64,000 nucleotides of DNA from Asterias rubens (GCF_902459465.1 NW_022985694.1:62001-126000); one strand, 5' to 3'; shown: positions 30,953 to 43,500, counted from the stretch's first letter. Notes: a model not told the origin generated them from the letters alone. Program-made: numbers and translations.

Positions 30953-31732
30953 GGGTCGATTTCACGAAGCTCTTCTTAACTTACGATGCATCATATGGTT
31001 TACGATGCATCGCGGCTCTGCGATGCATCGTAGCTCCGACGTACTGCATAAACGATTTCACGAAACGCGTCATACCGACGACGCATCGCAATGCATTGAA
31101 AATGCCCTTTATATAAAACAAAGTTTTATAACGAGGATGACCTTTTTGCACTACAACTGTTTTATGTCAAATACGCGTTGTAATAACGAAACAGCCGTTT
31201 AACAAGAGACGAAGAGAGGAGAAAGAAATGGCGCAGACGCGCAAAATGTGCACCACACTGCGTGAACGCCGCCATGTGTGCATGTTTTTTTGAGCAAAAG
31301 AATGGTGGCGCTAGACAGTTTGCTTTTACTGCTGAAGGGATTTTAATCACTGGCGTTTTGTCGAGTACTTTATGTAAGTTTACAGAAATAAATTAAAATG
31401 TGTTAATTTTTAAAATTTCATCGTCTGTTAATGTAATCAAGTGGGCATCTTCGGTCACGAAATAATCGTTCTCGGCGTAATGCCCACACGGCTTCTCTGT
31501 CTTGTCTAGAAGCAGCCTTAACCCCATTTTGAGACTAGAGCAACGCAAGTTAAGACGACCCTTTGGGTGGTCGTAAGTTACGATGCACCTTAGCTCGTTG
31601 TCAAGGAATTTGCGACGTCTAGAATGCATTGGAAGTTTCGTGAAATCGATGGGGAAGCACATCGTAAGTTTACGAGGCGTATACATTGTAACTTGAGCTA
31701 CGATGCCTCGTAGCGCTTCGTGAAATTGACCC
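30953..31732. mobile_element. Fold-back element with ACGATGCATCGT motifs
   Basis: The ends are inverted: GGGTCGATTTCACGAAGCTCT at 30953 against the inverse of AGCGCTTCGTGAAATTGACCC ending at 31732. Nested inside are inner inverted pairs (TTTCACGAAAC near 31054 and GTTTCGTGAAAT near 31635) and self-complementary ACGATGCATC phrases. No coding capacity recognised. Confidence 0.7.
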
Positions 31733-33524
31733 CTGCAGCCACAATGTCGCCCACCACAGTTAGTTTTGTAACTACGGATACCCAAAGAGGCCATTCTTCA
31801 AAGTAAAATACTTAAAACAAATTTAACCATGGCTGGCACTTTTGATATGTCACACCATTAAAAATAATTTAAAATATTTTTGTGAATTTTTTTTTAGAGG
31901 GGTATACCGGTACATAATGTTTAATTTAAAAAGCATGCAAGCCATATTGAAAACAAAATCGCGGCAATTCGCTATTTTACCATTGCCAATTGAAAAGTTA
32001 CCATTGTAACCTTGTACGTAAGTAATTCGGGGAGTAAAAACCAACATACATTTCGTTCATATTAAATTGACAGGTTGATTTGTAGTTGTAAATTATCGGC
32101 GGCCATTTTGAAATCTACCACTCTTAGATTAGATTTTTACCACATTCATAGCTAAAGTAATAGAAGAAATATATCTGATATGGCAGCCATCTTTAAAATC
32201 CGAGATGACTACCATCTGCCAAAGTTTAGATGTTGCAAATTTTCTTAGGATCTTAAGAGGGGTTTCTGCTAGGTGGGACCTTTTAAACATTAAAATCCTA
32301 CGGAACTTAATTTCATACCATAAGCTCCCTGTGGCTGCGATTATCTTCCATCGTTAGCTGGAGTCGGGCTTGTCAGAGCTGACAACAATGAAAGCGGAAA
32401 AGGGAAAAAGGAAATAGGAAACATTACATATTATTATTAGAAAAAACCAATCCTATTTCCTGGTGTTTTAAACTTTCAGATATTTTACCGATAATACCTA
32501 ACAGGAGTAAGGGTAAAAAGGCCTTACATTTTTGTAACTTTTGATTTGTATGTAAATATGATACATTTTAGACAAAAATAAACCTAAAGGATCCATCCAT
32601 GCAAGATAAACTGTCACGCCACGGGCACCTTGTCCCACAGTTTAAAAGTAATAAGATGCTCGGGAAATATCAGAAACAGTGACTGACTTTTATTCAAACT
32701 TTTCAATTTTATTCAAGGAACTTCCCAACATTGATAAAATAAGTTAAATGGAGCCAGGCTATACTGAAAAGTTCAAGGCAGCCACATTGTTTCTGATTAA
32801 AGGTAGTGGACACTCTGAAATGTAGAAGTTTTCGAGAAAGAAATAATAACTGTCCATGATTTTGAGGTCTCTTGACCGATAGGAATGAATAAACTGTCTT
32901 ATAAGCGTCTTGTGCAAGCTCGGAAGTCACGCCCATGTTTAAACACTTTTGGCCATGTCTCTATCAGCCGTTTAAATACCCCATGTGACATACTGTCGAC
33001 CAATCAGAATAGATAAACTGTCTTAGGTATTTATGAATGCAACTTAATGAATTCCAAAAGTTAGGAAAGTTTTCACTGTTTAACAAGTCACAAACAGAAT
33101 TTTTTTAATGGAGTGCCCTCATTCATAGAGAGAAAGATAGCTGTACTTATTTTGTAAACTTTGCTTTTTCAAATAAACAACTCTACATGTACTCTATACA
33201 GTACTGTACATGTAAACATGAAGTACTTTGTTGAGACGTGACTAGTAAATATCTAACCTAAAATCTAGATCATGCGGCTGCATATGATGGGAAGATCTGT
33301 TTTTTTAGATCACACAATGCAATTGCATGTTGACTCTGAACCATGTTTTTTCATGCAGAGATGACAGCATGTCAATTTACAACTTGTTCTTACTGGTCAG
33401 ATTGTTCAGCCTTAGTAAAGTAAATCTGGTATTCAAATGCAGTATACATTGCCTCAATGAGGCCAATACATGTATGTACATTATTAATGAATCAGTTCTT
33501 TTCTTGGTTCATTTCTTGTCAAAG
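31733..33524. other. Intergenic or intronic stretch
   Basis: No gene recognised. A partial R1 repeat (AAAGGTAGTGGACACTCTG, then TTTTCGAGAAAGAAATAA and TTTTGAGGTCTC) lies at about 32797-32890. Confidence 0.4.
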
Positions 33525-33988
33525 AAGCTACACCAGAGGTAAGCGATGTCAATGAAGTAGAATCTACACCTGATACCAGTTGTGAAACTTACAGCGACGT
33601 AGTGCCACGGTTTGCAGATGCATCATTTTGTACAACTCAGAATGCACGATCAGTTGTGACATGTATAGAATGCAGGAAGCCTAGAGTTCTGTATGCCAAG
33701 CAGAAACTGTCTCAAAGACACGCACTGACACTAGCAATTGCATTGAGCGAGGATGATCTATATACATGTAGATCCCCACTACTTGCACCAGACCATCCTC
33801 TTGTTGAGAAAGTGATGTTGAGGAAAAACCTGTCTTGTCTTTCACCTATAGAGTTGCCATATTATGGAGCATCTGACATTGGACGGAAAGATTTGTGTAC
33901 ACATTGTGGCAATGAAGGTGGTGAGATAGATAGCAATTTGAAAAAGCAATACAAAACAGTCTTGCCATTTATTAAGCATGCAATGTAA
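33525..33988 (+). CDS. Cys-rich terminal exon of an unknown gene
   Basis: After a pyrimidine-rich acceptor (TTCATTTCTTGTCAAAG) the frame runs through SDVNEVESTPDTSCETYSD to the stop at 33986-33988. It contains a CIECRKPR motif, a single YTCRSP, LSCLSPIELPYYGAS and a CTHCGNEGG motif, so two C-x2-C pairs likely bind zinc. I recall a family of uncharacterised invertebrate proteins with this KPR-x-LYxK and ELPYY arrangement, often next to transposon genes, but no function is established that I know of. No upstream exon is identified. Confidence 0.55.
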
Positions 33989-35243
33989 ATCTACGGGCCA
34001 CCAAAGTGTTTACCTGCGACCCTATGGTAAAACATAGTATAAAATTGTTTCAAGGTCTGTCATGTACATAAAAGTGTTCAGTAAAGTTGCATTTCTTGTA
34101 CACTAGATTGTTTCAGTGAAACATTTCATCTATGCCAGGTATTATTTTATATGTATTGGCTTTAGATATACAGTGTGCTTTAAAGTTATGATCAATGAAG
34201 AAAGCAGGATATTTTCTCTTTCTCCAAAGTTTTTATTGGTGTGAGCAGTTTCCCTTTAAAAGTTGCCCACTGTTTCTGTATTATTATTGTATTCAGAATT
34301 ACTAACTTGCATCAATCATATTGGGGGGGTGATTCTGAATTGTTTTTATAAATTGCCAATATTTTGAGAAACCCTGTTACATTTGTTGCTTAGGAAAGTC
34401 GGGGGCTGGGGCTTGGGAGGATGATCCTATGGGCTTCCTCCAAAAAGTGGGGGGGGGGATAAATTTTTGTTGTTTGTATTTTTTTTTTTTTATCTGTTCT
34501 GTTGCTTATTATATTACGTATTAAACGTGCAATCAATTATTTGTGTTGGCAATGCATGCCAAAGTTTCTCAAGGGACAAAAGCAAGGGCACAAACAATGC
34601 ATTGAGGGGTGTTAATTTAGGACAAATCTATACATGTTCATGGATGTATTGTGACCAACACATTAAAAGAAAAATATATGCATGATAGAAATATATTTAT
34701 TTCATATTTTAAAGTATCTGGTAGTAGTTGTGGTACAAATTAATTTTATATTGCCATTTATTGTCTTTTGTGTATTTATTAAGAATGCTGGACTCTGATG
34801 CTGCAAGGGATCTTGCATGGTGTTACCACAAACCTCACATCTTTCACGGATTATATTTATTTATTTACGTACATATTATAAAACAGCAATAAAAACATGT
34901 TGGTGTTATTTGTCTTTGAAAGAATGGTGACATGTTCTTGTGATTTTATTTGGACTCAAACCATCCACTTTCTACTGGTGTTAAGTCAGATACATGCATT
35001 GAATCAGTGAATAGACAGTGCTGATAGGTACTATTGACATACAATAACAAATTTGACATGGTCAGTCTTTAAATTAAGTGCGCAAAAAAAAAACATTTAG
35101 GAACATTAGCCTACCCTAATTTTCGGAGCCATAAAAACTTTAAGCAAAAAAAAAAAATATTACCCCCCTACCTACCCTATTCCCATCCACAGTGTAATAG
35201 AAAACACAACTATTATTTTGTTCGGCCTTACTATAAACGAAAT
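33989..35243. other. 3' flank and intergenic stretch
   Basis: No further gene. Homopolymer G and T runs at about 34320-34490; long A-runs near 35085 and 35145. No convincing RNA gene. Confidence 0.4.
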
Positions 35244-35628
35244 GAACCGTCAGTGCTTTTTGTCATTGTACGTAGGACGGCTCGGACGGATTAGGGCTTT
35301 GTTATTACTGATGAGGTGAACCGTCAGTGCTTTATGTCATTGTACGTAGGACGGCTCGGACGGATTAGGGCTTTGTTTCTATTAACTAAATGAACCGTCA
35401 GTGCTTTTTGTCATTGTACGTAGGACGGCTTGGACGGATTAGGGCTTTGTTATTACTAATGAGGTGAACCGTCAGTGCTTTTTGTCATTGTACGTAGGAC
35501 GGCTTGGACGGATTAGGGCGTTGTTATTACTAATGAGGTGAACCGTCACTGCTTTATGTCATTGTACGTAGGACGGCTCGGACGGATTAGGGCGTAGTTA
35601 TTACTAATGAGGTGAACCGTCAGTGCCT
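35244..35628. repeat. 74-bp satellite, five units plus a partial
   Basis: GAACCGTCA begins at 35244, 35318, 35392, 35466, 35540 and 35614, a constant 74-bp period. Each unit carries GTCATTGTACGTAGGACGGCT and CGGACGGATTAGGGC, with a few substitutions per unit. It ends about 110 bp before the ATG of the next gene. Confidence 0.95.
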
Positions 35629-35735
35629 CTTGACAATTCCTAATATTACTTTTATTAGTGTGAGGTTTGGTTTTTGGAAATCTTGCAAGGCACTGCTTGG
35701 TTTGAACTGCTTTGTTTTAAAGATTTTCATGAAAT

Positions 35736-36657
35736 ATGGCACAAGAGCGAGCTGGCGTCAGAGTGAATCAAGATGAGAGACGACTCATATTTGCAGGCTA
35801 CCGAGCCCACGGAAATAACTGGGGTAGGGTGGTGGCCCACCTATTGCAGCATGCTGATCCCGAAGGCCCCATATATCAGATTTACATGCAACGGAACGCA
35901 AGTCAGCAAAGAAGAAGAGTCAGAGATGTAATTAACAGAGACATTGTACGGTATGGATTTCAGTGTTTAGGGTCGGGGGCGGGGACTGAAAAGGGTTAGG
36001 AAAGGTGTTGTATAATGTATATATACAACTATTAAAAGACTGCAAAATTAATTTCTTCATATCAATTTTCTCAGTATATAGGATTCACATTTGTTTTATA
36101 TCCTTTCTCCGTTCCAATGTAACATTTTCAGGCTCCAAGACCGAAGACTGAACGACATGCGATACGCTGCCAGGGGCAACCCTTTAGAGAGAGCAATGCG
36201 AAACCACCCAGCACCAGCTCCACAGCCCGACCACCCAGCACCAGCTCCACAGCCCGACCACCCAGCACCACCTCTCCAACCAAACCACCCAGCATCACCT
36301 CCACAGCCCGACCACCAAGCTCCACAGCCCCAACAGCCCGACCACCCAGCACCCCATCCCCAACCAAACCAACCGGAACCTCCTCAGCAACAGCCCGACC
36401 ACGCAGTACCTCCTCCGCAACCTAACCCCCAAGCACAACTGCCACCACCGCAACGACGAGACAGGAACTATATTCCCATTCCACGCGGCGAGCCTGGAAG
36501 GCTGCCTCTTCATGAAGTTGTGAGAAGGAGCCATGAGGCGTTCTATGAGTACGTCACCAACACCCTGCCTGAATTATCAAGAGAACTCCGGCAGAGTGTC
36601 AGACTGTTTAACCGTTACCTAGAAGACAACTTACACCCCCGTCCTGAAGAGCCATGA
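35736..36657 (+). CDS. Small SANT/Myb-like protein with proline-rich tail, two exons
   Basis: Exon 1 (from ATG 35736 to about 35970) encodes a charged helical region: VNQDERRLIFAGYRAHGNNW, then GRVVAHLL and RRRVRDVINRD. The spacing and the conserved Trp recall a SANT/Myb-like fold. Exon 2 follows the acceptor ACATTTTCAG near 36131; joining TTAGG to its first G keeps the frame into DRRLNDMRYAARG. Exon 2 then has about nine tandem variants of HPAPAPQPD (36207-36440), a basic linker and a C-terminal helical segment ending HPRPEEP. Poly(A)-like AATAAA signals follow after 36740. The donor (TAGG|GTCGGG) is weak, so the splice is inferred. Function unknown; DNA binding is a guess from the fold. Confidence 0.55.
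36207..36440 (+). repeat. Proline-rich coding tandem repeat (about 27-bp unit)
   Basis: Repeats of CACCCAGCACCAGCTCCACA-type units, in frame, encoding HPAPxPQPD/N. The opposite strand also stays open (Gly/Val-rich), which is a by-product. Confidence 0.8.
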
Positions 36658-37348
36658 AAAAAGAGGACACGGAAAAGAAAAGAAGAAAGAAAGAAAGAAA
36701 AAGGGACAAAGAGTAGACCTTTGACAACTAAAGCTTATAAAGAAAATAAATTAAACAATAAAATAAAAATAAAACATCGTCTTGTACTTTTCTTTAACTG
36801 TCAGGGGTGTATCGTAATTCAATGCTCAATGTTTCATATTTATGTCCGTATGCATAAAAAAAAAAGTTACCACATAAAAACATGCCAATTGTTATGTAGC
36901 TCGCCCACCCCGACCCCCGATACTCCGACCCAGTGGCAAGGCCCTTGCAAACATGTACAACCATGGTCCTGTCGCATGCTTGCTGTGTCATTCTTTTTGA
37001 AATTCCTGCTGTACACTTGTTCAGTAAAATGATGGTTCAACGCCCACGCCCAACATGTTTTTGGATCAAATACCTTTTAAATTACCCGCGATTACACCTG
37101 TCTTTCGTTGTCACGTGGTTTTCCAATACCACACACATACACAGACTTTTCCTACAAGCGGAATTAGAATGAATAATGCATTATTGCTCATTCATTAGTA
37201 ACAGTGGACGTTGGAGACGGTTCGGTACTCCCACCTTGATTGGATGACACCGTGGTGGGCGGGATGTATTGTACGTCATGGCTTCTGATTGGATAGGATA
37301 CTGTGTACCGTATCCCACGTATGATAAACCGTGTAAAACGACAGAACA
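36658..37348. other. 3' flank and intergenic stretch
   Basis: A/T-rich with several AATAAA motifs at 36740-36775; no gene recognised before the gypsy fragment. Confidence 0.4.
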
Positions 37349-38559
37349 CTAATACGACCAATACGTCTTACAGGCAGGAGCCATATGAACAATGTCTTTC
37401 CATAGAGGGCGCTCTTTCCCTTGCCTCTTGGCATTCATTAAGCTCATGGTCCCATCTGCCACCTGAGCGTCCTGAAGATACTTGTTCCCTAGCAACGGCT
37501 CCAAAACAGCCACCCTTGCTTCCATTTTATTGTTCATGTTGTCAATGCGGGGACATTCTCCCTCCTTGCTTTCACAAATACTTTCACTAGTACCACAATG
37601 CGTGCACTGTCTGCACGGCCGCCTTGACATACAGTCGGCATTCATATGCTTAACACCGGGACGATGCTGTATAGTAAAATCATACTCAGAGACTATTTCT
37701 AGCCAGCGGGCGAGTTGACCTTCCGGGTCTTTTGAGGTCATCAGCCACCTTAGTGACGAGTGATCTGTCCGTACAGTTACCCTTTGGCCGTAAAGGTACT
37801 GCCGGAAGTACTTCAGATAAACAACAACTGCAAGCAACTCTCGTCGAGTAACACAATTGTTCTTCTCAGCTTTGCTAATTTCCGACTTGCAAAAGCGACT
37901 ACTTTCTCCGTCCCCTCATGGACCTGAAACAACACTGCTCCTATACCATCCCCACTTGCATCTGTATCCAATATGTATGCACTCCCAGGCGATGGGTATG
38001 CCAAGACGGGGGCTTGTTGTAACTCTTCCTTCAAGTTAGAGAATGCATCCTGGCATGCATCATTCCACATAAATTCCTTTGACTTTGACGTCAGAGCATG
38101 CAACGGACTCGCTATATTCGAGAATCCCCAAATGAATCTTCGGTAATACGAGGCGAGACCGAGGAAACTTCTGACCTCTCGTACATTCTTTGGGGTAGGC
38201 CAATCAGGAACAGCTTTGGTTTAGCGGGATCTGTCGCAACTTCCTCACTCGATACTATATGGCCAAGGTAAGTCACAGACTTCTGGAAAAGCACACATTT
38301 GCTTGGTTTCAGTTTGAGCCCAGCGCCTCTCATTCGTCCAAACACCTGGCGCAGGCGCATTAATTCTTCCTCAACTGTTTTCCCAAACACAATGACGTCA
38401 CCCAGATATACCAACAGAATATCCCATTGTAAACCTACTTTCTACATGAGGCGCTCAAACGTAGCGGGCGCATTACCAAGCCCAAAAGGCATGACTTTCC
38501 AACGGTATAACCTATTACGCACCACAAATGTTGACTTCTGTTGAGCATCTTCATCTAAA
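37349..38559 (-). pseudogene. Split gypsy element, 3' half: RT C-part and RNase H
   Basis: The minus-strand reading starts at the target-duplication edge with [10 protein letters not shown], passes [19 protein letters not shown], an in-frame TAG, and the catalytic box as VYLGDVIVFG, where the second position expected to be Asp is Gly. Then come LGHIVSS, a frameshift, and RNase H pieces ([17 protein letters not shown] at 37813-38103 and VRTDHSSLRWL, HRPGVKHMNADCMSRRPC at 37349-37837). The element is dead several times over. It is the continuation of the RT that stops at 50722. Confidence 0.9.
38553..38559. repeat. 7-bp target duplication, left copy
   Basis: ATCTAAA at 38553-38559, repeated at 50715-50721. 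Removing one copy and everything between restores the gypsy reading frame. Confidence 0.85.
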
Positions 38560-39130
38560 TAGTGGGAATCACAAAATTTTAGATTTGCTCTGATTGAGCT
38601 GTTAGTAGTCTCATTGGGTAGAGCTCATTGTGAATATACAAAGTATACTGAATTGCATTATGCTTACATATGCACAGGCTGGTAGTGCTGGGGTTCAGGT
38701 AATGAAAGTTTTATCAAATCTCTAAATGACCTTTGATAAGTTTGACCTCAACTTTCAATTAAATGTTTACGGTCAAAGGTCAAAGTCAGTTATTGGGACA
38801 AATCACGAAATTAGCCTTTTTGCCGTGTGTAAGAAGGCATTTTATTTATTGTGTTTTTTTGTTCCACTTGAAAAAAGCTAGTTGCATGTAGTTATGTACT
38901 AACCATTTAATTTCCACTATTTTATTACAGCAAAACTCACCAAGAGAGACAGTGCTCAGACTACAAAATGATACTACATACAAAAGATGGCGACCCAGCT
39001 TCGTCATGCATTAAACAAAACACACTAAAGAAAGCATTGAAGGATTTAGATGCAATGATGACAAGAAAGTTATCTTACCTTTTTAAGGGTGATAAAATAT
39101 GTCTGAACTAATGATAAAAGTTTGACTTAC
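38560..39130. other. Non-coding left end of the DNA transposon
   Basis: No ORF. The sequence right after the last codon of the transposase-like gene (minus strand) is AG|GTAAGT, a perfect splice-donor context overlapping the stop codon. Confidence 0.5.
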
Positions 39131-39807
39131 CTATTTGAAATCCCAGGAGAGCAACAACTCTCCAGTAACTATATCAGACAACACCTCTTCTGGAGTCAAG
39201 AAGTATGCACGTGTGTCTGCTGTATATTCTAATTTGTACTCCCCATTAGTTTTGCTCGTAATTGTCCCTGTCCACCATTTCTCATCCCCCTTGTCATCTT
39301 CCCACTTTTGAGTGAAATTCTTCCCAATTATAGTGTCCGGACTCTGCAACAATTGAAACAACTCTGTTTTCTCTTAAACAACGGGTTCATTAATAAGTTG
39401 AAGTAAACCCTCCTTTAGTTGCTCCACTGTACATTTGGAAAATATGATTTTTGGACTCTGTGATCCAAGAACATTAAAATGAATGTTAATTTGTGCCTTT
39501 AGTGAACTCCGAAGCTTTCCTTTACCCATGTTTTTGATGTTTCTCTCAATTTCTTGTTTAGTTGTCCACAGACCCCCACACTCCATGATGTCTTCAATCA
39601 AATGTTCCTGTCTGAGCCGCTGTCTCTCTTCTCTCTGTGTTAATTCCTTTCGCATATCTTCTAGCCTTTCTCTCAATCGCTTCCTTCTCAGTACTTCTCT
39701 TCCTTTATTTGCTATTCTTTCCTTCCTTCCAAGTGCTATTGATTGCATGATGTTTTTCTTTCTGTCTGATTTGTTTTGTGCACTGAGCCAACCCCTGGTT
39801 TTGTTGC
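39131..39807 (-). pseudogene. Transposase-like protein, C-terminal part (Tudor-like end)
   Basis: From the BEL insertion edge the frame passes SDRKKNIMQSIALGRKERIA, a strongly basic coiled-coil (about 39600-39740), ECGGLWTTKQEIERNI and a hydrophobic segment. It meets an in-frame TAA near 39372 and continues in the same frame to 39131. The last 75 residues (GKNFTQKWEDD, KWWTGTI, YKLEYTADTRAYF) have the spacing of a Tudor/SH3-like barrel with paired Trp. The frame is continuous with 46977-49260 when the BEL element is removed. Confidence 0.75.
39803..39807. repeat. 5-bp target duplication of the BEL element, left copy
   Basis: GTTGC at 39803-39807, repeated at 46977-46981 immediately after the right LTR. 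Confidence 0.9.
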
Positions 39808-40425
39808 TATTCTGGATCCATCTATCCTTTTTTTAAATTGCGCCCTCTATTGGCAACAAGTTCTTTCATTCAACGAATCACGTTTTATCAATTTTCCGTC
39901 AAAAGTTTGTTCCGACATTTTCACACTTTGTGACTAGTTTAATCCATCCCAATCTACTGCCTTCTCAGATAACGCCTACGAGAAGCATTGCCTGTAAGTT
40001 TATAGCTTTCCTTGCCTTGTTTTTGGACTTCAAAGGGTGTTTTTGTGGGTATTTAGGCCTCGTTAATTCATGGGATTTGTGTATACATTTAGCTTACATA
40101 TCGTTTCTGGTTAAGGGGATATGCATGTGGGTTTTTACTGCACGGGTCACGCCCAATTTTCCATTTGTGTGAGGTCTAGTTCTGTGTATTATTGCATTTT
40201 AGCTTCAGCATTCTTTTAGCCATTTGTTACAACATGTAGTCATTATAGTTTTTCTATTCTTGTATTACAGTTTTACTCCTTGTTCATCACTGACGTCATA
40301 TACCACCAGCTTGAATAAATCACTACAGGAGCTTGGAGGCTATTTCCTGACTCTCATGTCGATTATTAATGGAGTTTGGCTGGCTGTCTAATTTTGGTTT
40401 CAAACACCTCAAGGAGGACAGTACA
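39808..40425 (+). repeat. 5' LTR of the BEL element
   Basis: Starts TATTCTGGATCC and ends GGACAGTACA. The usual TG start is not seen; both LTRs begin TAT, and the target duplication fixes the boundary there. It contains a TGACGTCA box (40291-40298), AATAAA (40314-40319) and splice-like GTAAGT near 39991 and TATTACAG near 40270. Confidence 0.9.
40291..40298 (+). promoter_or_regulatory. CRE-type palindrome in the BEL LTR
   Basis: TGACGTCA is the canonical CREB/ATF site; it is preserved in the right LTR at 46842-46849. It may drive transcription from the LTR; this is inference from the motif alone. Confidence 0.45.
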
Positions 40426-40500
40426 GTAAAAAGGCAGATAACTGTTGATGTTACCACAACTACGGCAGTGGATCAAGTCGCAGCTCTACTGTGAATCATC

Positions 40501-43500
40501 ATGAACGAAACAGAACATGATGAACGTGCGTCCCAGACTAGTTCGAAGACCACACATTCATCTTCATCAGTTACAAGTGAAGCGACCAAGGCCCGCGCAA
40601 GGGCAGAGGCAGCACACATCCGTGCATCGTTTGCCGAAAGAGAAGCAAGGTTAAAAGTTGAGAGTGCTGAAAGAGATGCAAAAATAAGAATAGAAAAAGC
40701 AAAATTGGATGCAGAGTTGGGAGCTATGAGTCTTCATAGAGAGGCGGCGGCAGCTATGGCAGAGGCTGAAGCTTTTGAGACAGCCGAAGAATACAGAAGA
40801 GCCCCTAGTAGCAAAAACAGCGTATCGTTTAAACGGCAAGACGTCGCTGAACGCACTAGCAATTATGTGTTGCAACAAGCTGAGTTCCATGCCAGTTACT
40901 CATCCATGCCCAACTTGGAACCAGCTTACGACATGATGCACGCTACATCTGCCTGTCCAAGTCAAACTCTCGCTAATCATCCAACCCTACCCAACACCGA
41001 TCCATCAAAATTCCCTGAACGGAGCCCAAAACCACCGTCACCACTTCCCCAGCACAGACACAACAACGATACCCCCAAGTCATCGTGTGACGAACCCGTT
41101 CAAGACACCAAACCACAAATCGTATCTTCAGAAGAGCAAGGTCAAACTCCAGCTGTGAATGACTTTGCTAAGTACTTGGCACGACGTGAGCTGGTTAACA
41201 CAGGGCTCACACAGTACGACGACCGGCCTGAGAGCTTCCGAGCATGGAAGTCGTCATTCACTAACGCTACAAACGGTCTAGGCCTCACAGCCAGTGAAGA
41301 ATTGGATCTCCTGATGAAGTGGCTTGGAAAGGAGTCATCACAGCATGCCAAACGACTCCGTGCTGTACACATCAACGATCCAACGGCAGCATTGAAAAAG
41401 GTTTGGGAAAGGCTAAGACAGTGTTACGCTTCATCAGAAGTCATCGAAAGTGCGCTGTTCAAGAAACTGGACAACTTCCCCAGAATCTACAGCAGAGATT
41501 ACATAAAGCTGAGGGAACTCGGAGACCTCCTAATGGAAGTCCAATCTGCAAAAGAAGATGGCTATTTTCCCGGCCTTGCCTATTTGGACACCGCCCGTGG
41601 TGTCAATCCCATTGTGGAGAAGTTGCCACACAACCTTCAGGAAAGGTGGATTTCGAGGGGATCTAAATACAAGAACGATCACAATATGTCCTTTCCCCCA
41701 TTCTCTATCTTCATGGAGTTCATCTGCTACGAAGCGAAGGCCAGAAACGACCCTAGTTTTTCCTTCACCATTAACACTACTGGCCCAAATAGAAGTGACC
41801 GACCTCCATTCCGAAACAACAGACCTCCAGTAACCGTTAATAAGACTGATGTTTCCATGGTAACCAGCACAGATATCACCGCAGAGAAGGAAGGTGATCC
41901 AAATAAGTACTGCCCTCTACATCAAAAACCACACCCCCTCAGGAAGTGCAGAGGTTTCAGAGCCAAATCATTGGATGAGCGAAAGGCCTTTCTAAGAGAG
42001 AAAGGAATCTGTTTCAATTGCTGTGCATCCTCATCCCATCCCTCAAGAGACTGCAAGTTCACAATCAAATGCTTTGAATGTGAGAGTGACCACCATACCA
42101 CAGCTATGCACCCGGGGCCTGCCCCCTGGTTGTTGAAGACTTCCTACCCTACACCACAGCACGGCGGGGAGGAAGTCATCAAGCCTACCATCCCACCTGC
42201 AGTCAACTCTCAATGCACTGAAGTTTGTGGCAAAGGTCTGACATCACGATCCTGCTCTAAAATATGCCTGGTGAAAGTATGTCCACACAACCGCCCCAAA
42301 GATGCAGTCACAATGTACGCTATGCTCGACGATCAGAGCAACCGGTCACTGGCAAGGTCAGAATTATTTGATATCTTCAACATTCAAGGAAGCCAATCGC
42401 CATACTCTCTAAGAACCTGTGCAGGAGTCGCAGAAATGCGAGGGAGGAAGACTGACGGTTTCCAGATCCAAGCAGCAAATGGAAGAGTTAGTCTGAATCT
42501 CCCTCCACTCATCGAGTGCAACGAAATCCTAAACAACAGGGCTGAGATCCCAACGCCCGAGGCAGCCCTTCATCACCCTCATCTGAAGTCTGTAGCAGCC
42601 CAAATCCCAGAACTTGACCCGAATGCTAAAATTCTGCTATTGCTTGGGAGAGACATCCTCAGAGTACATAAAGTAAGACAGCAGATCAATGGACCACACA
42701 ACGCCCCCTTCGCCCAACAACTCGATCTAGGCTGGGTTCTTATCGGTGAAGTTTGCCTTGGAGACGCACACAAGCCCCACATAAACAGCTTCAAAACCCA
42801 CCTGCTGGACAGCGGATGTCCATCACTTCTCACTCCATGCACAAGCCACTTCAACATCAAAGAAAAGATGAGTTATGACGGAGGGCAACGCTATGGTTTG
42901 TCCATCGATGGAAGCCCGGCCAAGAGAACAGCCTTTGACAAGCTCGGTAACGAGGTGTTCCAGAGGACCCCTGATGACAACAAAACCGCTCTCTCCATCG
43001 AAGATACAAAGTTTCTCAAGATCATGGATGATGAAGTTTACAAAGACGACACTAACAGCTGGGTGGCTCCTCTCCCCTTCAAAACACCCAGACGTCCTCT
43101 CCCTAACAACCGGGAACATGCAATCACACGTCTGCACTCCTTGCGATGGAGCTTGGACAAGAAACCAGAGATGAAAGATCAATTCATCGCATTCATGGAC
43201 AAGATGTTCCGGAACCATCACGCTGAGGTTGCACCCCAACTGAAGAGCACAGAGGAGCGATGGTACCTGCCGACCTTTGGAGTTTATCACCCTCAGAAGC
43301 CAGACCAAATCAGGGTCGTCTTTGACTCCAGTGCGCAACAGGACGGCATCTCACTTAACAACGTGATGCTCACCGGTCCAGACCTGAATAACAGCCTCCT
43401 TGGAGTTTTGATACGCTTCAGGAAGGAACCTGTAGCAATCGTCGCAGACATTCAGCAGATGTTCTACTGCTTTGGTGTGAGAGAGGACCATAGAGACCAT

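Noticed and set aside
35244-35628. CRISPR-like array
   Set aside because: The units are contiguous 74-bp tandem copies without unique spacers, and the genome is eukaryotic.
36128-36534. Gly/Val-rich minus-strand ORFs (GGRAVE repeats)
   Set aside because: Mirror of the proline-rich coding repeat on the plus strand; no independent support.
39808-39815. LTR start at the TG of TGGATCC (39813)
   Set aside because: The 5-bp target duplication GTTGC and the identity of both LTRs put the boundary five bases earlier, at TATTC.
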